64,000 bases of DNA from Oscillospiraceae bacterium (GTDB lineage Bacteria; Bacillota; Clostridia; Oscillospirales; Ruminococcaceae). The notes beneath the pieces were generated by a model. The model made no database searches and had not been told where the DNA came from. It was given only the letters and a program-made list of their open reading frames with translations. Below are positions 26,796 through 35,943 of the stretch, piece after piece. Position numbers and translations under genes: made by a program. Positions within the stretch are counted from its first letter, which is position 1. Every line of letters starts with the position of its first letter. The stretch covers positions 1-64,000 of the forward strand of contig CAAGEZ010000013.1 of NCBI GenBank assembly GCA_900768995.1, given 5' to 3'.

Positions 26796-28217
26796 TTACT
26801 CTTCTCCTGCAAGCTCCTTGTAAAGACCGATATACAGCTTTGCAGAGTTATCCCAGCTGAAATCATTCTTCATAGTTTCCTTGACAAGCTTCTCCCACGC
26901 TGCCTTGTCGTGATAATAGTCACAGGCTCTGCTTACGGCATTAAGCATATCGTGAGCGTTATAGGTCTTGAAGGTAAAGCCGTTGCCGTTCTCGCCGCCT
27001 GCATCTCTTACGCTGTCTCTGAGACCGCCTGTCTCTCTTACGATAGGCAGTGTTCCGTAGCGCATAGATATCATCTGTGCAAGACCGCAGGGCTCGCTCT
27101 GAGAGGGCATAAGGAACATATCCGCACCTGCATAGATCTTTCTTGCAAGGTCAGGCATAAAGCCCAGTGTAACGCTTACCTTGTCGGGATATCTCCACGC
27201 CATTTCCTTGAAGAAGTCCTCGTAAATTTTCTCGCCGGAGCCAAGAACTGCAAATTTGCAGCCAAGTCCCAGCATTTCCTCGAAAACATACTTGATGAGG
27301 TCGATGCCCTTGTGGGAGACAAATCTCGTGATTATGCCGACAACAGGCTCGTCGCCTGCGGAAAGGTTCAGCGATTTCAGAAGCTCTGCCTTGCACTTTG
27401 CCTTGCCCGAAATGTCCTTTGAGCTGAAATGAGCGGGGATAAGGGGGTCGTGCTCGGGGTCATAAAGCTTGGTGTCGATGCCGTTTAAGAAGCCGCAGAG
27501 CTTATACTGCTTGTTGGTAAGTGCTCTGTCCAGTCCGTGGGAATACCACGGGTCGAGTATCTCCCAGGCATAGCTGGGAGAAACGGTGGTTATCTTGTCG
27601 GCAGTCTCAAATGCGCCCTTCATAAGGTTAACAGCACCGTCATACTCAAGAATATTTGCGTGGTACATAGGAATGCCCATAATGTCGTTTATCACGTCCA
27701 TACCGTATCTTCCCTGATACTGGATATTGTGGATAGTGAAAACAGTCTTGATGTCCTCATAGCCGTACTGGAACTTGTAGTAGGTCTGATAATAAACGGG
27801 AACAAGAGCAGTCTGCCAGTCGTTGCAGTTGATTATCTGGGGCTTCCAGTCTATCTGCTTGATAAGCTCCATAACCGCACGGGAAAGGAAAACAAATCTC
27901 TCGCAGTCATCATAAAAGCCGTAAAGCCCGTCTCTTGCATAGTAATATTCGTTATCGAGAAGATAATAGGTAACGCCGTTTGCGTGACCCTCGAAAACGC
28001 CGCAGTACTGCTTTCTCCAGCCCACGTCAACGGTAAAGTTCTTTAAAAATTTAAGCTCCGCTCTCAGCTCGGGCTTGATGCTCTTGTAAAGGGGAAGCAC
28101 AACTCTGCAGTCGTGACCTGCCTTGCACAAAGCCGCAGGAAGTGAGCCGGCAACATCTGCAAGACCGCCTGAAGCCGCATAAGGAAGCGCTTCGGAAGCT
28201 GTGTAAAGTATTCTCAT
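26796..28217 (-). CDS. glgA: Glycogen synthase (ADP-glucose, GT5)
   Basis: A 473-residue GT5 glycogen synthase that extends alpha-1,4-glucan from ADP-glucose. The N-terminal motif is ASGGLADVAGSLPAALCKAG (family usually KVGGLADV; the Lys is replaced by Ala or shifted). The C-terminal GT-B domain carries GIITRFVSHKGIDLI and MPSQSEPCGLAQMISMRYGT. Last gene of the glg operon, 149 bases after glgD. Confidence 0.93.
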   Translation of the reverse strand: MRILYTASEALPYAASGGLADVAGSLPAALCKAGHDCRVVLPLYKSIKPELRAELKFLKNFTVDVGWRKQYCGVFEGHANGVTYYLLDNEYYYARDGLYGFYDDCERFVFLSRAVMELIKQIDWKPQIINCNDWQTALVPVYYQTYYKFQYGYEDIKTVFTIHNIQYQGRYGMDVINDIMGIPMYHANILEYDGAVNLMKGAFETADKITTVSPSYAWEILDPWYSHGLDRALTNKQYKLCGFLNGIDTKLYDPEHDPLIPAHFSSKDISGKAKCKAELLKSLNLSAGDEPVVGIITRFVSHKGIDLIKYVFEEMLGLGCKFAVLGSGEKIYEDFFKEMAWRYPDKVSVTLGFMPDLARKIYAGADMFLMPSQSEPCGLAQMISMRYGTLPIVRETGGLRDSVRDAGGENGNGFTFKTYNAHDMLNAVSRACDYYHDKAAWEKLVKETMKNDFSWDNSAKLYIGLYKELAGEE

Positions 28218-28302
28218 ATATATTCAAATCCTTTCTCTCGGAAGGTATAATTGCCGTTTTTTATAAAAGTCTCAGGTTACATTCTGAAAAAACAGCAACC
28301 GA

Positions 28303-28323
28303 GCCTGCGGGTAAGCCGCAGGC
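28303..28323 (-). other. Hairpin between glgD and glgA
   Basis: GCCTGCGG (28303-28310) pairs with CCGCAGGC (28316-28323). On the minus strand six T follow ten bases later. It could be a partial terminator or an mRNA-processing site that lowers glgA relative to glgB-C-D. Confidence 0.45.
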
Positions 28324-28366
28324 CCGATGTCACTGTGATATCAAGCCATTTTCGGCTTTAACTTTG

Positions 28367-29491
28367 TTATATCTGTGCGCCCTTGCCAATGTAAATGGGG
28401 AAGTTCTTGGAGCCTGTGAGTATCTTCTGGTCGGAGATGTTTACGATCTTGTCGGTGATAACGCAGCTGATGCTGCAGTTTTTGCCGATAACGCTGTCCT
28501 GCATAATTACGCAGTCCTTGACAACAGCACCCTTTGCAACCTTTGCGCCTCTGAACAGAATTGAGTTCTCAACGGTACCCTCGATGATGCAGCCGTCAGC
28601 GATAAGGGAGTTCTTTACCTTTGCACCGATAGCGAACTTTGCGGGAGGATTATCACGTATCTTTGTGTAAACGGGAGCATTGTCGGGGAAGAGCCTCTTT
28701 CTGTTCTCGGTGTCGAGAAGAGCCATATTTGCGTCATAGTAGCTCTTGATAGAGGTTATCTTGGAGAAATATCCCTCGTGCTTGTAGGTCATTATCTTGT
28801 ATCTTCCGCACTGAGCCTGAAGAATGCTCTTTGCAAAGCTGTAGATTCCCTTTGCGGCAGCATCGGTTATCATACTCATAAGCAGGGGCTTGGAGATGAT
28901 GTATGTATTGAGGGAGATGTTGCACTCGCCGCTTATCTCGGGATCGATGAGAACGTTGTTAATGCGTCCGTCAGCGTCAATTCCGAAAACATTGGTGTGA
29001 GCCGCAGCGTCAAGGTCAAGGTTTGACTTTGCATATACCGCTGTGATATCTGCACCGCTCTTGATGTGAGCGTCATAGAGCTTGTTGTAGTCAAGGCTTG
29101 TCACAACGTCGCAGTCGGACATAATAACATAGTCAGCGTCGGAGCAGCGGATAAAATCGGTGATTCCGTAAAGAGCCTCAAGACGGCCTCTGTACATACC
29201 GCTTGTCATATTGGAGAAAGGAGGGAGGAGGTGAAGTCCGCCGTTCTTTCTTGCCATATCCCACTCTCTGCCTGAGCCTAAGTGGTCAAGGAGGGACTGG
29301 TAGTTGGACTTTGTAACAACGCCCACCTCGTCAATGCCGGAGTTTGCCATATTGGAAAGTGTGAAGTCGATAAGTCTGTATCTGCCGCCGAACATAACCG
29401 AGCCCATTGTTCTCTGACGGGTAAGCTCGGGAACAACGTCCTCGTGCATATTGGCGAAAATTACGCCAAGGATTTTCTTATTTAAGCTCAT
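28367..29491 (-). CDS. glgD: GlgD, regulatory paralogue of ADP-glucose pyrophosphorylase
   Basis: A 374-residue nucleotidyltransferase with a left-handed beta-helix C-terminus (repeats such as IIEGTVENSILFRGAKVAKG). The N-terminal loop that is GGxGxRL in GlgC is replaced by FANMHEDVVPELTRQRTMGS, so catalysis is unlikely. In Firmicutes GlgD pairs with GlgC and raises its activity. It lies between glgC and glgA, as in Bacillus. Confidence 0.92.
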   Translation of the reverse strand: MSLNKKILGVIFANMHEDVVPELTRQRTMGSVMFGGRYRLIDFTLSNMANSGIDEVGVVTKSNYQSLLDHLGSGREWDMARKNGGLHLLPPFSNMTSGMYRGRLEALYGITDFIRCSDADYVIMSDCDVVTSLDYNKLYDAHIKSGADITAVYAKSNLDLDAAAHTNVFGIDADGRINNVLIDPEISGECNISLNTYIISKPLLMSMITDAAAKGIYSFAKSILQAQCGRYKIMTYKHEGYFSKITSIKSYYDANMALLDTENRKRLFPDNAPVYTKIRDNPPAKFAIGAKVKNSLIADGCIIEGTVENSILFRGAKVAKGAVVKDCVIMQDSVIGKNCSISCVITDKIVNISDQKILTGSKNFPIYIGKGAQI

Positions 29492-29520
29492 TTTATATTA
29501 ACCTTCCTTCCGTGAAGCTC

Positions 29521-30729
29521 TTACTTCTTCTTGATATCGGGAACCATCTGCTTGGGTCCTACTACCTGACCCTCGGCAATGGTTATCTTGTTTCCGATAA
29601 CTGCGATGCCCCAGTCATCTCTGTTCTCAACAGTTTCGGGACGTGCGCCGACGTGTGCGCCCTTTTCGATGATGCTGTTCTCACCAACGATAGCGTACTC
29701 AACGGTAGCACCCTCCTTGATGACAGTACCGGGCATAATAATGGAGTCGGTGACAGTAGCGCCCTTTTCGATAGTAACACCCTCGTATATAACGGAGAAG
29801 TCGATGTTTCCGTCAATGTTGCAGCCCTCTGCGATCATAGAGTTTTCAACATTTGCATTGTTGCCTATGTACTGAGGAGGGAGAACGGGGTTTCTGGAAT
29901 ACATCTTCCAGTCGGGGTCGTAAAGGTCAATGGGGATATTGGGGTTAAGAAGGTCCATATTTGCTTCCCAGAGGGAGTCAAGAGTTCCAACGTCCTTCCA
30001 GTAGCCGTCAAATGTCCAGGCAACAAGCTTCTCGCCTGCGTTCATCATATTGGGTATGATAGCCTTGCCGAAATCCTTGTCCTCATCGGGGTTGTTCTCG
30101 TTGTCGATAAGGTACTGTCTGAGCTTGCTCCAGGTGAAGATGTAAATACCCATTGAAGCAAGTGTGGAGCGGGGATTCTTAGGCTTTTCCTCGAAGTCAA
30201 CGATGTTTCCGTCGTCATCGGTTATCATAATTCCGAAACGGGAAGCTTCCTCCATAGGAACATCAAGAACGGCGATAGTAGCCGCAGCGTTCTTCTCCTT
30301 GTGGTAGCTGAGCATTACGTTGTAATCCATCTTGTAGATGTGGTCGCCTGAGAGAACCACAACATAATCGGGATTGTATCGGTCAACAAAAGCGATGTTC
30401 TGATAGATAGCGTTCGCAGTGCCCTTATACCACTCAGCACCGAGAGCTGTCTGATAAGGAGGCAGGCAGTGAGCGCCGCCGTACTGCTTGTCGAGGTCCC
30501 AGGGCTGACCGTTTCCGATATAGTCATTGAGCACCAGAGGCTGATACTGAGTAAGAACACCAACGGTGTCGATACCTGAGTTTACGCAGTTGGAAAGAGG
30601 AAAGTCGATAATTCTGTATTTTCCTCCGTATGGAACGGCAGGCTTTGCCATATCCTGAGTGAGGGCATACAAACGGCTGCCCTGTCCGCCTGCCAAAAGC
30701 ATTGCGACGCATTCTTTTTTAGTGTACAT
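29521..30729 (-). CDS. glgC: Glucose-1-phosphate adenylyltransferase
   Basis: A 402-residue catalytic ADP-glucose pyrophosphorylase. The catalytic loop LAGGQGSRLYALTQDMAKPA is intact, SGDHIYKMDY binds metal, and FEEKPKNP is present. A C-terminal beta-helix (GNNANVENSMIAEGCNIDG) follows. It makes ADP-glucose from glucose-1-phosphate and ATP. AAGGAAGG precedes the ATG; 29 bases separate it from glgD. Confidence 0.96.
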   Translation of the reverse strand: MYTKKECVAMLLAGGQGSRLYALTQDMAKPAVPYGGKYRIIDFPLSNCVNSGIDTVGVLTQYQPLVLNDYIGNGQPWDLDKQYGGAHCLPPYQTALGAEWYKGTANAIYQNIAFVDRYNPDYVVVLSGDHIYKMDYNVMLSYHKEKNAAATIAVLDVPMEEASRFGIMITDDDGNIVDFEEKPKNPRSTLASMGIYIFTWSKLRQYLIDNENNPDEDKDFGKAIIPNMMNAGEKLVAWTFDGYWKDVGTLDSLWEANMDLLNPNIPIDLYDPDWKMYSRNPVLPPQYIGNNANVENSMIAEGCNIDGNIDFSVIYEGVTIEKGATVTDSIIMPGTVIKEGATVEYAIVGENSIIEKGAHVGARPETVENRDDWGIAVIGNKITIAEGQVVGPKQMVPDIKKK

Positions 30730-30761
30730 CTTTAAAATCCTTCCTTTCGGTTTTATGCGGC

Positions 30762-32996
30762 TTATTCCGCCGATTTATCGGTCTTTGACCTGCGGCTTTT
30801 TTTCTTTGACGCAGTCTCTGCCGACGGTTTTGCATTTTCATTTGCAGCTGCTTTGACCTCAGATGCTTTAGCATCTGTTGCTTTCACATCAGCTGCCTTT
30901 GCTTCTGCGGGCTTTTTTGCGGCAGTTTTTTCGGTCTTGACCGTTTTCTCTGCCTTTGCAGCCTTTGATGACTTCTTGGGAGCTTCGTTAGTTGTTTTTT
31001 CCTTGGAAGAAGAATTTTCCTTAACGGAAGCTGTACCCGTAACATCTATCTTGTCCCCCGATTTCTTCCTGCGTGCCTTTGCGGGAACGTGACGGAAGAA
31101 CATTGCGGAAAGTCCGGGGATCGTAAGGCTGATAGAATAATCGCAGCCGTGCATTGAATATTCCTTTGCCTTTATCCTGCCGTTGTCAACCTCGCCGCTG
31201 CCGCCGTACTTGATGTCATCGGTGGAGAATATCTGCTCGTAGGTGCCCTCATAGGGAACGCCTATCTTATAGTCATTTCTCTGCACGGGAACGAAGTTGC
31301 AGACAACGATAATTTCCTCAGGCTTTTCGGGATCGGAGTTGTCGATACGTCTGAACGAAATGACGCTCTGGGTGTAGTCATCGGCGCATATCCACTTGAA
31401 GCCGTCCCAGGAATCATCATCGTGCCAGAAAGCGGGAAGATCTTTGTAGAGATGATTCAGGTCTCTGTAGAAATCATTCATCTTGCGGTGGCTCTCGAAG
31501 CCCAGCAGCATCCAGTCAAGCTCCTTTTCGTAGTTCCACTCGATGACCTGGGAGAAGTCATTGCCCATAAAGTTGAGCTTCTTTCCGGGGTGGGCTATCA
31601 TATATGCCGCAAAGGCTCTCTGGCTTGCGAACTTGCCCTCCATAGTGCCGCTGCTCATCTTGTTGAAAAGAGAAGCCTTTCCGTGAACTACCTCATCGTG
31701 GGAGATAGGGAGCACGAAATTCTCGCTGAATGCATAGAAGAATGAGAATGTGAGCTTGCCGTGGTCGCCTGCCCTGTAAATAGGGTCGGTGCGCATATAG
31801 GAAAGGGTGTCGTTCATCCAGCCCATATTCCACTTGAAGTTGAATCCCAGACCGCCGATATCCGCAGGCTTTGTGACCATAGGCCAGGAAGTGGATTCCT
31901 CCGCTATCATCAGCACGTCGGGGTTTCTTGAAAATACAGCGGTGTTGAGCTTCTGCAAAAATTCGATAGCCTCGAGATTTTCGTGGCCGCCGTTCTTGTT
32001 GGGCCTCCACTCACGTCTGTCATAATCAAGATACAGCATTGAAGCCACTGCATCAACTCTCAGACCGTCAACGTGGAACTTTTCTATCCAGTAAATTGCG
32101 TTTGAGATAAGGAAGCTCCTTACCTCGCCCTTGCCGTAGTCGAAAACTCTTGTGCCCCAGGCAGCGTGCTCTTTTTTGAGAGGGTCGCTGTATTCATAGC
32201 AGCAGTCGCCGTCAAATTCAAACAGACCTGCACTGTCCTTGGGGAAATGTGCGGGCACCCAGTCCAGGATAACTCCTATGCCGTTCTGATGGAAAATATC
32301 TATCATCTGCATAAACTGCTCAGGAGTTCCGTAGCGTGATGTGGGAGCGTAATATCCGATTACCTGATAGCCCCAGGAGCCGTCAAAGGGATATTCCGCA
32401 AGAGGCATAAGCTCCAGATGAGTGTAGCCCATATCCTTTAAATAGTCGGACATTTCGTGGGCGAATTTCACATAATCAAAGGGAGAGCCGTCCTTATACT
32501 GCTTCCAAGAACCGAGATGAGCCTCGTAGATGTTCATAGGGCTCTTGTAGACATTGGTCTTTTTCTTATGGTCGTACCACTTTTTGTCGTGCCACTCATA
32601 GCCGTCGATATCGAAATATTTTGAAGCTGTGCTGGGTCGCAGCTCCATATGCGTTCCATATGGGTCAGCCTTGTCAACAATGCTCATATGAGAGGTCTCG
32701 ACGCTGTATTTGTAGGTAAAATACTGCTCCACGCCCTCAACGAAAATTTCCCAAACAGTGGGGTCATCAAGACGGTACATAGGATTTTTCCGTCTGTCCC
32801 ATTCGTTGAAGTCGCCGACAAGGGAAACGGACTTTGCATTGGGCGCCCATACACGGAAGTAAACGCCCTCCCTGCCGTCCTTAACGCCCTTGTGAGCACC
32901 GAAGAAATTGAAAGCCTCGCAGTTGCTGCCCTCGTGGAAAACAAAGAGAGGAAAATCATAATCTCCGATAGAGGATTTGTTTTTATTTTCGCTCAT
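30762..32996 (-). CDS. glgB: 1,4-alpha-glucan branching enzyme with a Lys/Ala-rich tail
   Basis: A 744-residue GH13 branching enzyme. Residues 1-130 hold the CBM48-like domain (FRVWAPNAKSVSLVGDFNEW). The catalytic regions are DWVPAHF, LRVDAVASMLYLDYDR (nucleophile Asp), AEEST (acid Glu) and PISHDEVVHGK. Residues about 640-744 are a low-complexity Lys/Ala/Glu/Thr/Ser tail with no similarity to GlgB, which usually ends near residue 640. AAAGGTGG precedes the start. First gene of the glg operon. Confidence 0.93.
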   Translation of the reverse strand: MSENKNKSSIGDYDFPLFVFHEGSNCEAFNFFGAHKGVKDGREGVYFRVWAPNAKSVSLVGDFNEWDRRKNPMYRLDDPTVWEIFVEGVEQYFTYKYSVETSHMSIVDKADPYGTHMELRPSTASKYFDIDGYEWHDKKWYDHKKKTNVYKSPMNIYEAHLGSWKQYKDGSPFDYVKFAHEMSDYLKDMGYTHLELMPLAEYPFDGSWGYQVIGYYAPTSRYGTPEQFMQMIDIFHQNGIGVILDWVPAHFPKDSAGLFEFDGDCCYEYSDPLKKEHAAWGTRVFDYGKGEVRSFLISNAIYWIEKFHVDGLRVDAVASMLYLDYDRREWRPNKNGGHENLEAIEFLQKLNTAVFSRNPDVLMIAEESTSWPMVTKPADIGGLGFNFKWNMGWMNDTLSYMRTDPIYRAGDHGKLTFSFFYAFSENFVLPISHDEVVHGKASLFNKMSSGTMEGKFASQRAFAAYMIAHPGKKLNFMGNDFSQVIEWNYEKELDWMLLGFESHRKMNDFYRDLNHLYKDLPAFWHDDDSWDGFKWICADDYTQSVISFRRIDNSDPEKPEEIIVVCNFVPVQRNDYKIGVPYEGTYEQIFSTDDIKYGGSGEVDNGRIKAKEYSMHGCDYSISLTIPGLSAMFFRHVPAKARRKKSGDKIDVTGTASVKENSSSKEKTTNEAPKKSSKAAKAEKTVKTEKTAAKKPAEAKAADVKATDAKASEVKAAANENAKPSAETASKKKSRRSKTDKSAE

Positions 32997-33080
32997 ATTT
33001 TAATTTATATCCACCTTTCAGACTTTGTTAAAAGCAGCTCGGATCCGCTTGTGCAGATACCTCTGCTTATCTTAACTAAT

Positions 33081-33109
33081 ATTTTAACAGATTGTGCATC
33101 AGATTACAA
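33081..33109 (-). promoter_or_regulatory. Sigma-A promoter of the glg operon
   Basis: On the minus strand TTGTAA, a 17-base spacer and TAAAAT, about 85 bases before glgB. The rest of the 340-base gap (32997-33337) is AT-rich and holds no gene, only the hairpin at 33270-33302. Confidence 0.6.
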
Positions 33110-33269
33110 GGGGTCTTGTAAAAGTTTTACAATTCTCACTTATTTCTTACATAGCCTTTGTGCATTCTAACAACACATTTTCCGTGCAATAATCAGCAAA
33201 TGCAAATTTTTTGTGAACAGATACTTTTTTGGTGAAATTAATCGTTTTCTTAAGTAATCGCCGGTCAAT

Positions 33270-33302
33270 GTGTCTTTCCCCGCCTGCGGCGGGGAAAGAC
33301 AC
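33270..33302 (-). terminator. Strong hairpin after spoIIE
   Basis: A perfect 15-base stem (33270-33284 with 33288-33302) with a three-base loop, 35 bases after the spoIIE stop. It lacks a T-run on either strand, so it may act as a 3' stabiliser or barrier more than a classical terminator. Confidence 0.6.
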
Positions 33303-33337
33303 ATCTAAATACATCTGTGTTTATTTGTGCAGATTTT

Positions 33338-35677
33338 TCAAACGGGAAACAGCCTGAACACCGCCGCTGTTCTGTCATCGGGTCTTTCCCCTGCTGTTTC
33401 CATAGCCGCCGCCATTATCCTGCCGCACATCTGCCCGCAGGTAAGCCCACGGTTCTCAAGCACCGCCGCCACCGCAGAGCTTGTGATGTCGATGCCGTCG
33501 GTGGTCATAAGCACACGTGAATTTTCGTCAAGGCATATCCTCTCCTCGGTAACGTTCAATCCGTTGATTATGCCCACAGGTGCGGAGCTGTCGCTGTATA
33601 TGCTGAGAACTGGACTTTCACCCTCCTCACAGGTGAGCACCGCCGTAGGAGCTGCGCCCATTTTGATGAGCCTGCCCTCACCCGTGTAAAGGTCGGCGGA
33701 AAATATATCCACAGTGGTGAAAATCTCATCGGAAGAAGCGGCGGTCATTATGACGTTGAGCATTTTCACCGCATTCTGCCTTCCCGTACCCCCCAGTATC
33801 ATACGCCGCAGGAGATTTACCGCAAGTGTGCTCCTTGAAGCCGCCTTTCCGCCCCTGCCCATACCGTCGGAAATGATTATGTAAAATCTGCCCAGACCGT
33901 CCTCGAAGCAGCCATTGCTGTCGCCGCAGGACGACCCCTCCGCAGCCTCGGCGGATATATCCCAGTCGGGGACATATCTCCCCTCCTGCCGCCACCTTGC
34001 ACGGCATATCCTGTTATCTCCGCTGCCGCAGAGCATCGTCACGGGAGCTGCCAGCCGCACGCCCAGCATTGCCCCAAGCCGCCCGGAAACGCCGTCAAGA
34101 TGAATGTCACGGAAATTCTCCGAAGCGGTGATGAACGTCTCGCAGAACGGTCTGTGCTCACGGTCAAAAGCCACCCTTGCGGAGCGGACTGCAAAGCCCT
34201 CCTCGGTAAGGATACGCCCGAAAATTTTTGACATCTCCATATCTGCCGAATATTCCGCCATACCCTCCTCGGACAGCTCCCATATCATTCCGCAGGAAGC
34301 GGAGAGCTGTTCGGAGGTGCTTTCTAAAAATCGCCGCAGATATGCCGATTTTCGGCGGGATATCCTTTCCGTCCCTGCCGCAGTGCTGAAGCCGTCAGCG
34401 ATGAGAACCTTTTTCGGGCAGCCCTCGAAGCCCGCAGGCAGCTCCTTTGCAGTAAGCCTGCCCTTTTTCTCCGCAATGCCCTGAGCGGCTTTGAAGCAAT
34501 TCTCGATGCCGTCAGGCGAAATTTCGCCGCAAGCCGCAGTACACCTGCGCTGCGTGCAAACACTGCCGCAAACGCTCTCCTTGACATACTCATACGCTTC
34601 CGTGCCGCCCTTGTCCGAGCGGCGCATAAAAAGGTCCGCAGCTGTCTGAACATCTTCGCCCACCTCCTCCAGCACCCTTGCCGCAAACATAAGCTTGTCC
34701 GAACGGATATCCCCCTTTTCCCGTGAAATGAAAATGCCGTTGAGCTTTGGGAGATATATCCCCTCGGGGATAATACAGTATATTACCGCCGCAATTCCCA
34801 TATCCGCAATAAATTCGGGAGTTCCCGAGGGCATTCCCGCCGCTGCGGTTATGCCGAATGCGGAGAGGATAAAAACGGCATTGACCCAGTATTTTCCCTT
34901 TGTGGAATAAAGCCCAGTGACAAGCCCCGCAAAGGCAAGCATTGCCCCGCTCCTGCCCAGAGTCTGCTCGGAGAGGAGAAATGCACCTGCGGAAAGCACT
35001 CCCACAGCTCCGCCCCCGGTCCTGCCGAATTTTCTTGCGGCAATTGCGGTGCACCCCCCTGCGGCTATCCTGCCGAGGTTTATAAAGCCCGTGTCCATTG
35101 AGCACAGTGCGCAGATGCCAAGCATATATGTAATACCCATTGCCGCCGCTCTAAGGTCTGCGCCCTCGTCTGATGCACAAAAGCCGCTTTTCACGGTCAT
35201 TACCGTCTCACGGAGGCAAAATGCAGCTCCCCAGCACATAACGGCTCTGAAAAATACCGCAAGGAACATCACCCAGTCCCCGCCGTTTCCAGCACTAACC
35301 GCCGCCGCTGATATGAAATATGCCGCTCCCGCCGCAAGAGAGCGTGCCTGCACGGTGCATTTTTTCCCGAACAGCTTCACAAACAACGCCGTCACCGCCG
35401 CAGCCGCCAGCTCCGCAATATCTTTCCACAGCCTGTCCGACGCCGCAGATGCCGAAAACATTCCGAAAAGCACCGCCGCAGCGGAAAGAGGACTGCCCGC
35501 CGCCGCAAGTGAAGCCCCGAACGGAGCCGTTCCCCCGCCTATCCTCATTCCCGACACCGCAAAGCCTGCCGCCGCCCATAAAACTGCGGAAACAGCCATT
35601 GCCCTGCCCCGCTCCTTTTCGGCGGGGAGCTGTGTCTCGGAAGATATCTCCTCCGTCCATTCCGCCTTTGTTATCAT
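33338..35677 (-). CDS. spoIIE: Stage II sporulation protein E (PP2C phosphatase)
   Basis: A 779-residue SpoIIE. The first 300 residues contain about ten hydrophobic segments, the middle (about 320-560) is the FtsZ-interacting/regulatory region with a CxxxC/Cys cluster (CGSVCTQRRCTAACGE), and the C-terminal PP2C domain carries FYIIISDGMGRGGKAASRS, KMGAAPTAVL, TTDGI and RPDDRTAAVFRL. It dephosphorylates SpoIIAA in the forespore to free sigma-F. GAAAGGAATG precedes the ATG. The gene is GC-richer and more Ala/Gly-rich than its neighbours. Its presence implies a sporulation pathway. Confidence 0.9.
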   Translation of the reverse strand: MITKAEWTEEISSETQLPAEKERGRAMAVSAVLWAAAGFAVSGMRIGGGTAPFGASLAAAGSPLSAAAVLFGMFSASAASDRLWKDIAELAAAAVTALFVKLFGKKCTVQARSLAAGAAYFISAAAVSAGNGGDWVMFLAVFFRAVMCWGAAFCLRETVMTVKSGFCASDEGADLRAAAMGITYMLGICALCSMDTGFINLGRIAAGGCTAIAARKFGRTGGGAVGVLSAGAFLLSEQTLGRSGAMLAFAGLVTGLYSTKGKYWVNAVFILSAFGITAAAGMPSGTPEFIADMGIAAVIYCIIPEGIYLPKLNGIFISREKGDIRSDKLMFAARVLEEVGEDVQTAADLFMRRSDKGGTEAYEYVKESVCGSVCTQRRCTAACGEISPDGIENCFKAAQGIAEKKGRLTAKELPAGFEGCPKKVLIADGFSTAAGTERISRRKSAYLRRFLESTSEQLSASCGMIWELSEEGMAEYSADMEMSKIFGRILTEEGFAVRSARVAFDREHRPFCETFITASENFRDIHLDGVSGRLGAMLGVRLAAPVTMLCGSGDNRICRARWRQEGRYVPDWDISAEAAEGSSCGDSNGCFEDGLGRFYIIISDGMGRGGKAASRSTLAVNLLRRMILGGTGRQNAVKMLNVIMTAASSDEIFTTVDIFSADLYTGEGRLIKMGAAPTAVLTCEEGESPVLSIYSDSSAPVGIINGLNVTEERICLDENSRVLMTTDGIDITSSAVAAVLENRGLTCGQMCGRIMAAAMETAGERPDDRTAAVFRLFPV

Positions 35678-35720
35678 TTTTTATCATTCCTTTCTTTTTT
35701 CTGTCTTTACGATATGGATA

Positions 35721-35747
35721 ATTATACCCTGCGAAAAATGCGAAAAA
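35721..35747 (-). promoter_or_regulatory. Candidate spoIIE promoter with tandem 9-mers
   Basis: On the minus strand two adjacent copies of TTTTTCGCA (35730-35738 and 35739-35747) sit just upstream of a perfect TATAAT (35721-35726), about 45 bases before spoIIE. There is no -35 at normal spacing, as expected for an activator-dependent promoter. Spo0A would be the obvious activator, but the 9-mer does not match the TGTCGAA box well. Confidence 0.45.
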
Positions 35748-35861
35748 GGTCATAACAAAGCAATATATCAAGGAAATATCAGTTTTCACAATGACGTGAT
35801 ATGCCGCTTTGTGTCATTATAACAAAAACATTGGCGCAGGCTGACGAACCTTTGATTTTTC

Positions 35862-35890
35862 TTGACAAACTGCACAGAACGTATTATACT
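35862..35890 (+). promoter_or_regulatory. Sigma-A promoter of the two-TM protein gene
   Basis: TTGACA (35862-35867), a 17-base spacer and TATACT (35885-35890), 54 bases before the GTG start. Confidence 0.8.
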
Positions 35891-35943
35891 TATATTAATA
35901 AAATGGGAGAATATGCAGAAAATCGAAACAGGGGGGTATAAAT

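Noticed and set aside
28142..30156. Plus-strand frames of 140-214 residues opposite glgA, glgD and glgC
   Set aside because: Antisense shadows of well-supported glycogen genes.
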